Shown: positions 33,961 through 42,377 of the stretch, in pieces | Layout: every line of letters begins with the position of its first letter | Numbering within the stretch: position 1 is the first letter of the stretch | Assembly: GCA_964486845.1 (NCBI GenBank) | Contig: CAZAQY010000011.1 | Coordinates: 5,449-69,448, forward strand | Length of the DNA: 64,000 nucleotides | Direction: 5' to 3' | From: Anammoximicrobium sp964486845 | Lineage (GTDB): Bacteria > Planctomycetota > Planctomycetia > Pirellulales > Pirellulaceae | Made by a program: the position numbers and the translations under genes | Notes under the pieces: generated by a model | Seen by the model: only the letters and a program-made list of their open reading frames with translations | The model's database searches: none | What the model was told of the DNA's origin: nothing

Positions 33961-34263
33961 TCAGACGTGCGGCGTACACCTGAAGTCACGAAGCGTAGAA
34001 CCAGACGACGTTGATGAATCGTCCGCATCTCCGCGTTCGTCCGCCATCCCGCGCGGCGGAATCGGAACGGAAGCGGTAAGGCGGTCGAGGGGTATGAGCG
34101 GTCTGGCGGCCGGCGAGCCGTTGTCGGCCGTGGCGGCACAGCGGGAGCACGCCCCGCAGCCAACGGCGCGCGGGCTCGAGAATCGCTTCCAAGTGCGGCG
34201 GACGAGATAGCCGGCCGCGGCTAGGACGATGGCCAGTGCGAACAGTTGTTGTGCGTCCGGCAT
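33961..34263 (-). CDS. FeoB-associated Cys-rich membrane protein
   Basis: 100 residues. One N-terminal membrane segment (LFALAIVLAAAGYLV, residues 7-21) is followed by basic residues and a Cys-rich stretch (CGACSRCAATADNG). This is the layout of the FeoB-associated Cys-rich family. It lies downstream of feoB on the same strand. The ~50-residue Ser/Asp/Pro tail is longer than usual and may be out of family. It probably assists Fe(II) uptake through FeoB, although the gene is separated from feoB by 200 bases holding a TTTCAGA repeat tract. Confidence 0.72.
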   Translation of the reverse strand: MPDAQQLFALAIVLAAAGYLVRRTWKRFSSPRAVGCGACSRCAATADNGSPAARPLIPLDRLTASVPIPPRGMADERGDADDSSTSSGSTLRDFRCTPHV

Positions 34264-34274
34264 GGGATGGGTGC

Positions 34275-34430
34275 TTGGATTTTGGATTTCAGATTGGAGA
34301 TTTAAGATTCCAAATTCGAGATTTCAGATTTCAGATTTCAGATTTCAAATTTCAGATTTCAGATTTTCAGGTTTCAGGTTTCAGGTTTCAAATTTCAGAT
34401 CTCAGATCTCGAATCCCGGTGCTCAGTCCC
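34275..34430. repeat. Degenerate TTTCAGA tandem repeat tract
   Basis: An AT-rich run of imperfect 8-base units (GATTTCAG, then GGTTTCAG) covers about 150 bases between feoB and its small partner. It is conspicuous in a GC-rich window. Such tracts are common between planctomycete genes. No coding content. Confidence 0.85.
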
Positions 34431-34463
34431 CAGCGCCAGGATCCAAGGTCAGAGCATTAAGAC

Positions 34464-36728
34464 CTACCCTGCAAACAACATCCCCACCTGATACGCGACC
34501 AGCCCTCCCAGGTAAGCCAGCGCCGTCATGTACAAGAACGTGAACGCCGGCCACCACCAGCTGTTCGTTTCGCGGCGGATCACCGCCAGGGTCGCCGCGC
34601 ATTGGGCGCACAGCGCGAAGAAGACCATGATCGACAGGGCTACGGGCACATTGAACACGCGCCGCTCGGATCCGGGCCACGTCGCCTCCCGCAGCGTCTC
34701 GCGCAGCGACGGCGAAGCCACGTTCTGCTGGCCGCCCAACTGGTAAATCACCCCCAGCGTGCTGATCACGACTTCGCGGGCCGGGAACGAGGCGATCACC
34801 GCGCAGCCGATCCGCCAGTCCCAGCCCAGCGGCCGCACCAGCGGCGCGATCAGCTTGCCGGCCCGGCCCAAGTAGCTCTGCTCCATACACGCCGCCGCGA
34901 CTTCGTTGCTGATCCGCTGCTCCAAAGCTTTCTTCTCTGCCGCCTCAGCAAGCTGCTGCAGCGCTCGTTGCGAGTCGCGGGAAATCTGCCCCGGCGCGGG
35001 CGTCAGGCGGTCATCGAGTTGCCGCAGTTGGTCGGTGTAGCGGCTGCGAATGGCCTGCTCGACCTGCGGATCGTGCGGAAAATAACCCGCCGCCCAGACC
35101 AAGACGGCGACCGCCACGATCAGCGTGCCGGCCTGCTGCACGAACGACCAGCCGCTCTCGCCCACGCGGCCCGCTACCGACCGCAACGACGGCAGCTTGT
35201 ACGACGGCAGTTCCATTACAAACGACGGCGTCTCGCCCCGCAGCACCGTGCGCCGCAAGACCAGCGCGACGAAAATCGCCACCACGGCGCCGATCAGGTA
35301 CATGGCCAGCAAGGTGATTCCCTGCAGTCCCAGCCAGCCGCCCAGATAACGCCGGTCCGGGATGAACGCCGCGATCAGCAGCGAGTACACCTGCAGGCGC
35401 GCGCTGCAACTCATCAACGGCGCGATCAGAATCGTCACCAGCCGGTCGCGGCGGTTCTCGATCGCCCGCGTGGCCATCACGCCGGGCACCGCACAGGCGA
35501 ACGAGGACAGTAGCGGGATGAACGATTTGCCGCTCAGGCCGATTCGGGACATGAGCCCGTCCATCAAATACGCGGCGCGGGCCATGTAGCCGCACTCTTC
35601 CAGCACCGCCACAAAGCCGAACAGAATCAAGATCTGGGGCAGAAAGACCAGCACGCCGCCCACACCCGCGATCACGCCGTCGACGACCAGCGAGCGCAGC
35701 ACGCTCTCCGGCATCACGGCGGTGATGCGGTCGCTGAGCGCCCCCATGCCGCGGTCCAGGGCGTCCATCAACGGCGTGGCCCAGGCGAAGATCGACTGGA
35801 AGACCAGCAGCATCACCAGAACGAAGATCAGCGTGCCCCACAGCTTGTGCGTCAGCACCATATCCAGACGGTCGCTGAAGGTCACGCGCTGCCGGTCCGA
35901 ACGGCTCACGGCGCCTTCCAACACCCCGGCCACCCAGTCGTAACGGGCCATGGTCTCGACGGCCGGCGCCGGATAGCCCGCCTCAGCCAACCGCCGGCGG
36001 GCGGCCCGGACCGAGGCGAACAGCGCCTCGTCAACGATCGGCGGCCGAGCCTGCTCCAGGTAGCCGCCGACGTCCAGCAGCAGACGTTCCACCAGATATC
36101 GCGGCAACGGCGTCTGGCGGCCTCGGTTCGCCTCCCGCGCCAGCCAAGCGACCTGTTCGCCAAACACCTCCGGAAACGGCGCGCTGGCCGACGGCGATGC
36201 AGCGCCTACCGCCTTCTGAAGTTCGTCCTTCAGTTCCTCGATCCCGATTCCACGGTGGGCCTGCAGGGGGACGACCGGGATCCGCAGACGCGATCGCAGC
36301 AGTTCCACATTCAGGGCCAAGCCGTCTTCATTCGCCAGGTCCATCTTGTTCAGCGCCAAAACGACGGGCCTGCCCAACTCCAGCGTTTGGCTCACCAGGT
36401 ACAGGTTTCGCTCCAGGTTGCTGGCATCGGCGATGCACAGAATGACGTCCGGAGCAGCCGTCGTGTCGCCGCGGCCCAGCAAGACATCAATGGCGACCAT
36501 TTCGTCCGGCGAGCGAGGCGCTAGACTATACGTGCCGGGCAGATCGATCAATTCGAACAGCCGGCTACCAATGTCCATCTTGCCGGTCTTCTTTTCGACC
36601 GTCACTCCGGGATAGTTGCCGATCCGTTGCCGGACGCCGCACAGCGCGCTAAACAACGTGGACTTGCCTGTGTTGGGATTTCCCAGCAGCGCGACGGTGA
36701 TCGTCTTTTCGTCGTCAGGCCCTGACAT
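34464..36728 (-). CDS. feoB: Ferrous iron transporter FeoB
   Basis: 754 residues, inner membrane. The N-terminal G domain has G1 GNPNTGKS (16-23), G2 around GNYPGVTVEKKTG, G3 DLPG (62-65) and G4 NKMD. A helical spacer follows, then two Gate-type halves of membrane helices (IAGVGGVLVFLPQILILF, ECGYMARAAYLMDGLM, LSSFACAVPGVMATR with the conserved Cys, and the second SGKSFIPLL and FPAREVVISTLGV blocks). It imports Fe(II). The gene starts 44 bases after feoA and is probably Fur-controlled through the box upstream of feoA. Confidence 0.97.
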   Translation of the reverse strand: MSGPDDEKTITVALLGNPNTGKSTLFSALCGVRQRIGNYPGVTVEKKTGKMDIGSRLFELIDLPGTYSLAPRSPDEMVAIDVLLGRGDTTAAPDVILCIADASNLERNLYLVSQTLELGRPVVLALNKMDLANEDGLALNVELLRSRLRIPVVPLQAHRGIGIEELKDELQKAVGAASPSASAPFPEVFGEQVAWLAREANRGRQTPLPRYLVERLLLDVGGYLEQARPPIVDEALFASVRAARRRLAEAGYPAPAVETMARYDWVAGVLEGAVSRSDRQRVTFSDRLDMVLTHKLWGTLIFVLVMLLVFQSIFAWATPLMDALDRGMGALSDRITAVMPESVLRSLVVDGVIAGVGGVLVFLPQILILFGFVAVLEECGYMARAAYLMDGLMSRIGLSGKSFIPLLSSFACAVPGVMATRAIENRRDRLVTILIAPLMSCSARLQVYSLLIAAFIPDRRYLGGWLGLQGITLLAMYLIGAVVAIFVALVLRRTVLRGETPSFVMELPSYKLPSLRSVAGRVGESGWSFVQQAGTLIVAVAVLVWAAGYFPHDPQVEQAIRSRYTDQLRQLDDRLTPAPGQISRDSQRALQQLAEAAEKKALEQRISNEVAAACMEQSYLGRAGKLIAPLVRPLGWDWRIGCAVIASFPAREVVISTLGVIYQLGGQQNVASPSLRETLREATWPGSERRVFNVPVALSIMVFFALCAQCAATLAVIRRETNSWWWPAFTFLYMTALAYLGGLVAYQVGMLFAG

Positions 36729-36771
36729 GGTCGGGCATCTTTCCCACCGAGACCCGAAGGAGCAACGAGAG

Positions 36772-37008
36772 TCATCGGCGGATGGCCGGTCGTACCAGCA
36801 CCTTCAGGGCATCGTTCGGCCGAAAGCACAATTTGCTGCCTGCTGTGCGAATGATGCAGGGGCTTCCGGATTGCAGCATTTCGATCGTAATCCCTTGACG
36901 TAAACCAAGTTCCTGCAGGCGGTGGACTTGTTGAGGATCGCCCAGGACTTGGCCGACCTCTCCGGTCTGACCTGACTTGAGATAACGCAGCGGGATCAAC
37001 TCGAACAT
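36772..37008 (-). CDS. feoA: FeoA family protein
   Basis: 78 residues, an SH3-like small protein that supports FeoB. Conserved features are the opening MFELIPLRYLKSGQTGEVGQV, LQELGLRQGITIEMLQSGSPCIIR and a final LCFRPNDALKVLV, all as in FeoA. It is the first gene of the feoA-feoB-FeoB-associated operon. A Fur-like palindrome lies 37 bases before its start. Confidence 0.95.
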   Translation of the reverse strand: MFELIPLRYLKSGQTGEVGQVLGDPQQVHRLQELGLRQGITIEMLQSGSPCIIRTAGSKLCFRPNDALKVLVRPAIRR

Positions 37009-37045
37009 GGCGGGAACCCCTGGCCAGGGCCGTTTCTTGCATAAC

Positions 37046-37060
37046 TGAGACTCGGTCTCA
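37046..37060. promoter_or_regulatory. Fur-like operator upstream of feoA
   Basis: TGAGACTCGGTCTCA is a 7-1-7 palindrome with one mismatch and resembles Fur boxes seen before feo operons (TGAGAC..GTCTCA type). Its position just before feoA supports repression by an iron-sensing Fur protein. The regulator is not in this window. Confidence 0.6.
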
Positions 37061-37249
37061 CTATCGTCACCGTATCATAACCTGCTTGAACCTGATTGGC
37101 AATGCCCGGAAAAAGAAAAGTCGGAATTCGCGTCGCGTCATACTCGAACAACGACTTCGGTGCCCAAGTGGTAATCGGCGGCGGTGTCGGGTAGACTCAT
37201 CGCTTCCGCGGCTTGGTTGGTATCGTGTTCGCGCGGTTCGCCCCGTCAG

Positions 37250-37278
37250 AGGCCCGGCTTTCTGAAGAAGCCGGACCT
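37250..37278. terminator. Hairpin upstream of the LamG gene
   Basis: AGGCCCGGCTT (37250-37260) and AAGCCGGACCT (37268-37278) pair with one mismatch. There is no T-run, so it is a weak terminator at most. The stem resembles the terminators at 21923, 25094 and 54760, so it may be a dispersed element. Confidence 0.4.
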
Positions 37279-37323
37279 CTTGGGCTGTGGTCGCCTAACG
37301 TGTCTAACTCGGAGGAGTACGTC

Positions 37324-40300
37324 ATGAAGTCCAGATCTGCGTCGGCCCTTGTGTTTCTCCTGGTTGCCGTGACCGCCGCTACGTCGGCAGGGGCACAGCC
37401 GGCGGCGATGCCGCTGTGCGAGCCCTGGTCGGCCGAGTACGCGGGGGATGACGCGACCGGCGACCATGTGATCGGCCTGTGGCAGTTCAACGCGAGTGCG
37501 GAGACCGCCGACGCCTCGAAACATGGACACGCGGCGACGCTGCAGGACGCGAAGATCCATGCCGAGGGCCGGTTCGGCTCTTGCCTGGAGTGCTTTCCCG
37601 GCTGGCCCGTGGAGGACAAGGGGCATCGGGCGCAGGTGCCGAACGCGCCGGCGCTCAGCCCCAACGGCGCATTTACGCTGGAGATGTGGATCAAGCCCAA
37701 GGAGCAGTTGAACGACACTTACCCGGAATCGTTCCTGCTGGACAAGAAGTACGTGGCCCACGACGACTACCAACTGGTTCTCGGTCCGGCTGCCAAGAAC
37801 GGCGAACGGCGACTGCACGCCAACCTCGGCTTCGGCAACGATTCGCAGACGTACTATTCGCAGCCCGCGCGGTTCGAGCCCGGAAGCTGGCGGCACGTTG
37901 CGTTCACGTATGACGGCGCGGGGGTGGGCCGGTTCTACCTGGACGGCCGCTCCTGGGGCGGAGGCGAGTCTCCCGGCCGCAAGGGCATCAGCGCCGGGCG
38001 GCATGCGCTGTCGATCGGCGACCGCATCAGCAGTTACCACCACGGCTTTCCGGGTTTCATCGATCAGGTGCGGATCACGTCCGGCGTGCGCGAGTTCCGC
38101 CGCATGAAACTGGAGCAGGTCTCCGACCGCCGCGTGTTCGTGCGCATGGAGCCGGACGCGGGGCTGCAGTTGGCCGTGACCAACCTGCAGCGCGAACCGG
38201 CGGCGAAGGCCAAGGTCAGCGTGTCCCTGCCAGGGGTTGGCGACAAGGCGTTCGAACTGACGGACCTCGCCTCCGGCCAGACCCAAGCGATCGAGTACCC
38301 GCTCGACACGTCGTTGCGGCCGGACGAGTACGTGTTGACCGCTCAGTTGGAGTTGCCGGAGCCACAGCCGGAAACGCTGGAGGAACGTCTGACCGTCCGC
38401 ATCGTGCCGCGGCGGCCGCCGTACCAGTTTCCGGTGCTGATGTGGGGCATCTACGGCGGCGTGGATCAGGAGGCCGACCGACTGGAGCGGATCGGCTTCT
38501 CGCACGTGCTGGGACTGGGCGCGGATTTCGGGAAAATTTGGGAAGCCAAAGGCGACGAGCCCGTCGCGGCGGCGGAGCCCGAGACCGTGGCCCGAACGAA
38601 ACGCATGCTGGACGAAGCGCTGGCTCGGGGCCTGACGGTCGTCGCCAGCTTGTCGCCCGGCGCGGCGATGGAGGGCCGCACCGAATTGCTGCGCGTGGAC
38701 CGCGACGGCAAGCCGTACGCGGGCCGCGACAATGTCTGCGGCTTGCTGCCGCAACTGCAGGACTTCTGCTTCCGCGTCGGCCGGTCGGTGGGGCAGACCT
38801 ACGGACGGTTTCCCGCCTTTGGCGGAGCGCTGCTGCACACCGAGGTCCGCGATGGGGCCCGGCCGTGCTTTCACCCTCAGGACTTGGAAGCCTTCAAACA
38901 GCACGCCGGATTTGACATCCCGAAGGAAGTCGCCGGTTCGCGCGGCGTGGATTACGCGAAACTGGAGGGCTTTCCCGCTTCGCGCGTCATCCCGGACGAT
39001 CATCCGCTGCTGACCTACTATCGCTGGTACTGGAAAACGGGCGACGGCTGGAACCTGCTCAATTCGCGGCTGCACGAGGGCTTGGCCACGATGGGCCGCC
39101 CGGACTTCTGGACGTTTCACGATCCGGCCGTGCGAGTCGCCCGCGTGTACGGCAGCGGCGGGAGCGCGGACGCCATCAGCCAGTGGACGTACTCGTATCC
39201 CGATCCGATCCGCATCGGCGTGGCCACCGACGAACTGCTGGCCATGGCCGCCGGCGCAGACCGGCCACAGCAAGTGATGAAGATGACGCAGATCATCTGG
39301 TACCGCAGCCAGACGGCGCCCGAGCCGAAGACGCCGGCCGACGCGCTGCCCTATCGGGCTCAGTGGGAAATGGAACAGCCGGATGCGCCGTTCATCACCA
39401 TCGCGCCGATGCACCTGCGGGAAGCGTTCTGGACCAAGATGGCGCGGCCGATTCGAGGGATCATGTATCACGGTTGGCAATCGCTGGTGCCGTGCGATTC
39501 GCCCGGCGGGTACCGGTACACGCACCCGGAGACGCAGCACGAGCTGGCGCGCCTGATCCGGCAGGTAGTCCGACCGCTGGGGCCGACGCTGCTGCAGGTG
39601 CCGGCCGTCAAGAGCGACGTGGCGTTCCTGGAGAGCTTCGCATCCGAGATGTTCGCCCGCCGCGGCACGTTCGGCTGGGGCGGCGGCTGGACGGGCGACT
39701 GTTACCACGTCCTGCAGTACGCCCATCTGCAGCCGGAGATCGTGTTCGACGAGACGATCGCGGCGCGCGGCTTGGACGGATTCCGCGTGCTGGTGATGCC
39801 GGATTGCGACGTCTTGACCGAGACCGTGGCGGCCAAGATCAAAGCGTTTCAGGCTGCCGGCGGCCTGGTCGTGGGCGACGAGCGGACCTGTCCGGCAATC
39901 AAGCCGGACATCCTTCTGCCCGTGGTTCAGCGGACGGCCCGGGCGGAGGCCGACAAACAGGCTCTGCAGGCCTGCGCGGCGGAATTGCGGACCAAGCTCG
40001 ACGCGCGCTACCGCCGCGCGGTGGACACATCGAATCCCGACGTGATCCCCTATCTCCGGCGCAGCGGTCAGACGGACTACGTGTTCCTGGTCAACGATCG
40101 CCGCGAGTACGGGCAGTACGTGGGACAGCACGCGCTGGTTATGGAGAACGGATTGCCCGCCAACGCGACCGTGGCGGTCCAGCGTTCCGGCGGCGCGGTC
40201 TACGACCTGGTCAACCACCGGCCGGTGGCGGCGCGCGTCGTCGAGGACCGTTTGGGTTTCGCCGCCGCTTTGGGTCCCTGCGACGGCGGGTTGTACATGA

Positions 40301-40683
40301 TCTGTCCGGAACCCATCGCCGCGGTCCGGATCGAGGCGCCGGAGCAGGTCGCGCGGGGGGCCCAGGCGCGCTGTGTGGTCCGGATCGTGGACGCGGACGA
40401 CCAGCCGCTGGCCGCCGTCGTGCCCGTGGAAGTCCAGGTGCGCGATCCGGAGGGTCGGCTGGCGGAGTACAGCGGGGCGTACGGGGCGGCGGACGGTCAG
40501 GTGGAGATCGCGCTGGACATCGCGGCCAACGATCCTTTCGGCGTTTGGCAGATCGAGGTTCGTGATTTGGCGTCCGGCCAGACCGCCAACGCATACTTCC
40601 GCGTGGTTGCTCCGTCGCCCTGGCCCCCGGCCAAAGGCCCGATTCCGGCCAAGCTCGCCAAACCGGAACAACCCAAGGGATAG
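37324..40683 (+). CDS. Large secreted LamG-domain hydrolase-like protein
   Basis: 1119 residues. It starts at ATG 37324 (CGGAGGAG before it) with a signal peptide ending near TSAGAQ. A LamG/concanavalin-like domain lies at about residues 95-260 (GDHVIGLWQFN, FTLEMWIKPKEQL, WRHVAFTYDGAGVGRFYLDGR). A barrel-like region follows (PVLMWGIYGGVDQEADRLERIGFSHVLGLG, later MYHGWQSLVPC), and a flavodoxin-like segment near residue 820 (FRVLVMPDCDVLTETVAAKIKAFQAAGGLVVGDE), as in the trimerisation domain of GH42-type enzymes. A polysaccharide-binding hydrolase is likely. The catalytic residues were not pinned down. Confidence 0.75.
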   Translation: MKSRSASALVFLLVAVTAATSAGAQPAAMPLCEPWSAEYAGDDATGDHVIGLWQFNASAETADASKHGHAATLQDAKIHAEGRFGSCLECFPGWPVEDKGHRAQVPNAPALSPNGAFTLEMWIKPKEQLNDTYPESFLLDKKYVAHDDYQLVLGPAAKNGERRLHANLGFGNDSQTYYSQPARFEPGSWRHVAFTYDGAGVGRFYLDGRSWGGGESPGRKGISAGRHALSIGDRISSYHHGFPGFIDQVRITSGVREFRRMKLEQVSDRRVFVRMEPDAGLQLAVTNLQREPAAKAKVSVSLPGVGDKAFELTDLASGQTQAIEYPLDTSLRPDEYVLTAQLELPEPQPETLEERLTVRIVPRRPPYQFPVLMWGIYGGVDQEADRLERIGFSHVLGLGADFGKIWEAKGDEPVAAAEPETVARTKRMLDEALARGLTVVASLSPGAAMEGRTELLRVDRDGKPYAGRDNVCGLLPQLQDFCFRVGRSVGQTYGRFPAFGGALLHTEVRDGARPCFHPQDLEAFKQHAGFDIPKEVAGSRGVDYAKLEGFPASRVIPDDHPLLTYYRWYWKTGDGWNLLNSRLHEGLATMGRPDFWTFHDPAVRVARVYGSGGSADAISQWTYSYPDPIRIGVATDELLAMAAGADRPQQVMKMTQIIWYRSQTAPEPKTPADALPYRAQWEMEQPDAPFITIAPMHLREAFWTKMARPIRGIMYHGWQSLVPCDSPGGYRYTHPETQHELARLIRQVVRPLGPTLLQVPAVKSDVAFLESFASEMFARRGTFGWGGGWTGDCYHVLQYAHLQPEIVFDETIAARGLDGFRVLVMPDCDVLTETVAAKIKAFQAAGGLVVGDERTCPAIKPDILLPVVQRTARAEADKQALQACAAELRTKLDARYRRAVDTSNPDVIPYLRRSGQTDYVFLVNDRREYGQYVGQHALVMENGLPANATVAVQRSGGAVYDLVNHRPVAARVVEDRLGFAAALGPCDGGLYMICPEPIAAVRIEAPEQVARGAQARCVVRIVDADDQPLAAVVPVEVQVRDPEGRLAEYSGAYGAADGQVEIALDIAANDPFGVWQIEVRDLASGQTANAYFRVVAPSPWPPAKGPIPAKLAKPEQPKG

Positions 40684-40816
40684 AGATCGGGCTTGGCAAT
40701 GCCCTTTACGGCGGCGGGTGACTTGGTTACCATAATTTCGTGGTGATAGTGCGAAAATCACGTCCGGCGCACAGCCGCTCCAGCGGATCACAGGATCACC
40801 GCAGAGGTGGAATCTC

Positions 40817-41194
40817 ATGACGATTTATCGGCGAATCGAAACTTCCGAAGTTCGCGGCGTCACGGTGGTGAACTTCGTTGAACGGAAGATCCTTGATGCG
40901 GCGCAGATCCAGGAGCTGGGCGAAGAACTCCTGCACTTGGTCGACCACGACGGAAACAAGGACGTGCTGTTGGACTTCGACAAGGTCGAATTCCTGTCCA
41001 GTGCAGCCCTGAACAAGCTGATCATTCTGGACAAGAAGATCAAAGCCAAATCGGGCCAGCTCAGGTTCTGCAACCTGATGCCAGAAATTCGGGAGGTGTT
41101 CGTGATCACCCGGCTGAATCAACTGTTTGACATCGTCGATACTCGCGAGAAAGCGTTGGAAACCCTCAAACGGGCGGCCCCCGCCGCTTCGTAA
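40817..41194 (+). CDS. STAS-domain anti-sigma factor antagonist
   Basis: 125 residues. It has the STAS fold with the phosphorylatable serine motif FLSSAALNKLI (Ser62 or Ser63), preceded by VLLDFDKVE and followed by LRFCNLMPEIREVFVITRLNQLF, as in SpoIIAA/RsbV-like proteins. These bind anti-sigma kinases when unphosphorylated. No kinase is encoded next to it. A 60-residue coiled-coil protein follows after 11 bases, so they are probably co-transcribed. Confidence 0.93.
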   Translation: MTIYRRIETSEVRGVTVVNFVERKILDAAQIQELGEELLHLVDHDGNKDVLLDFDKVEFLSSAALNKLIILDKKIKAKSGQLRFCNLMPEIREVFVITRLNQLFDIVDTREKALETLKRAAPAAS

Positions 41195-41205
41195 TCCGGC
41201 CGGTC

Positions 41206-41388
41206 ATGGACAAACGCATCAAGAAAAAGCTGGATACGGTGAATCAGCGCCTGCAATTGCTCCGACAGGCGTTGGCCGGAGCCAAGCGCCAGAGAGACGA
41301 GGCGGGCGAAGTCGAGCGGTTGACCAAACAGATCGCCGACTTGGAAGCCGAAGCCCAGGAACTCAAGGCCAGCAGCGGCGCGAAGTAG
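41206..41388 (+). CDS. Small coiled-coil protein
   Basis: 60 residues, almost wholly charged and helical, with heptad-like spacing (KKLDTVNQRLQLLRQALAGAK, EVERLTKQIADLEAEAQEL). No Cys or motif. It starts 11 bases after the STAS gene. A dimerising partner of that regulator is a plausible role but unproven. Confidence 0.75.
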   Translation: MDKRIKKKLDTVNQRLQLLRQALAGAKRQRDEAGEVERLTKQIADLEAEAQELKASSGAK

Positions 41389-41518
41389 GATCCCGCTGCC
41401 CTCCCGCCTGCCTTCTGAACCTCGTCGCCAAAGGCAGGTTGCGCGCGTGGTGCCTGAGGATGACCGGCAGGTCCAGCCCGGCCCGTTGAAAACGCGAGGG
41501 TGATCAGGCTGTTGCGAG

Positions 41519-41577
41519 AAGAAGCGGGACAGGTTCGCTTATGTTTGCCGGCAATAAGCGAACCTGTCCCGCTTCTT
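41519..41577. repeat. Perfect 24-bp palindrome (family G) overlapping a pseudopilin gene end
   Basis: AAGAAGCGGGACAGGTTCGC.. (41519-41542) and its exact complement (41554-41577) flank an 11-base loop, with a T-run after the right arm. The DUF1559 gene on the minus strand reads into this hairpin and ends inside it, so the element replaces the gene's original 3' part. Confidence 0.88.
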
Positions 41578-42171
41578 TTTGCTGTGCGTGTACTTGTAGA
41601 CGAACATCCCGTTGTTGTTGATCTTCACATTGTCATTGATGCCCTGGCTGGGCCCGTAGCTGCCGCTCACGAAGGCATAACTGCCGGTCGCCATCGCCAA
41701 GTTCGAGACGGCGATGCCGGGCTTGCTGGTGTCCGAGGGGCAAACGAAGACCGCTGGCCGCGCGGTGACCGCGCCGGCACTGGTGGTAGGCCAGTTGGCC
41801 CCGGCGACCGTGGGCCAGGGACTGTTGTTGAAGTCGAACCGCTCGTAGACGGCCTGCAACTCCAGATAGGGCAGGATCGGTACAAACCCGCTGGTGCCGA
41901 CCCGCTGATAGTCCGGATTTCCGTTGCGGGGGCCGCTGTTGATCCCGTCGCAGCCCATGCGGCCGGGAGGGCACGTCTTGAACGCCGAGTTGTAATTCTC
42001 CAGCCCCAATCCGATCTGCTTCAGATTATTGCTGCAACTCGACCGCCGCGACGATTCGCGTGCGGCCTGAATCGCCGGCAGCAACAACGCTACCAAGATC
42101 CCGATGATTGCAATCACCACCAACAATTCGATGGGGGTGAAACCTCGCCATTTCCGGGACGGACGTCTCAT
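41539..42171 (-). pseudogene. DUF1559 type II secretion-like pseudopilin, C-terminally truncated
   Basis: 210 residues from ATG 42171. The type IV pilin-like N-terminus is intact (RGFTPIELLVVIAIIGILVALLLPAIQAARE, with the prepilin peptidase site after Gly and the conserved Glu). The DUF1559 body follows (SSCSNNLKQIGLGLENYNSAF, FVPILPYLELQAVYERFDF). DUF1559 proteins normally run about 300 residues, with a later TDGTSNT and an H-x-G-G-x-N block. Here the frame enters the family G palindrome after NNNGMFVYKYT and stops. An abundant planctomycete family, so this copy may be dispensable. Confidence 0.8.
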
Positions 42172-42377
42172 GGCACACCTCGCGCGCACGCCGAGCGACG
42201 CCGATTGGCTGGCAGGCGGCATCGCTTCAGCAGGAACAATACATCGATAGGGGTTATGATTCCCGACAACCCGCTTGAGTATGGGCTGGGCAACCTCGTC
42301 AAACAAGAGAGCGCGGGGAAAGGAGGCGGTCAGGGCCGCTCTCGTTCCTCGTGCTGCCCAACGCGCTTCCTACGCCT

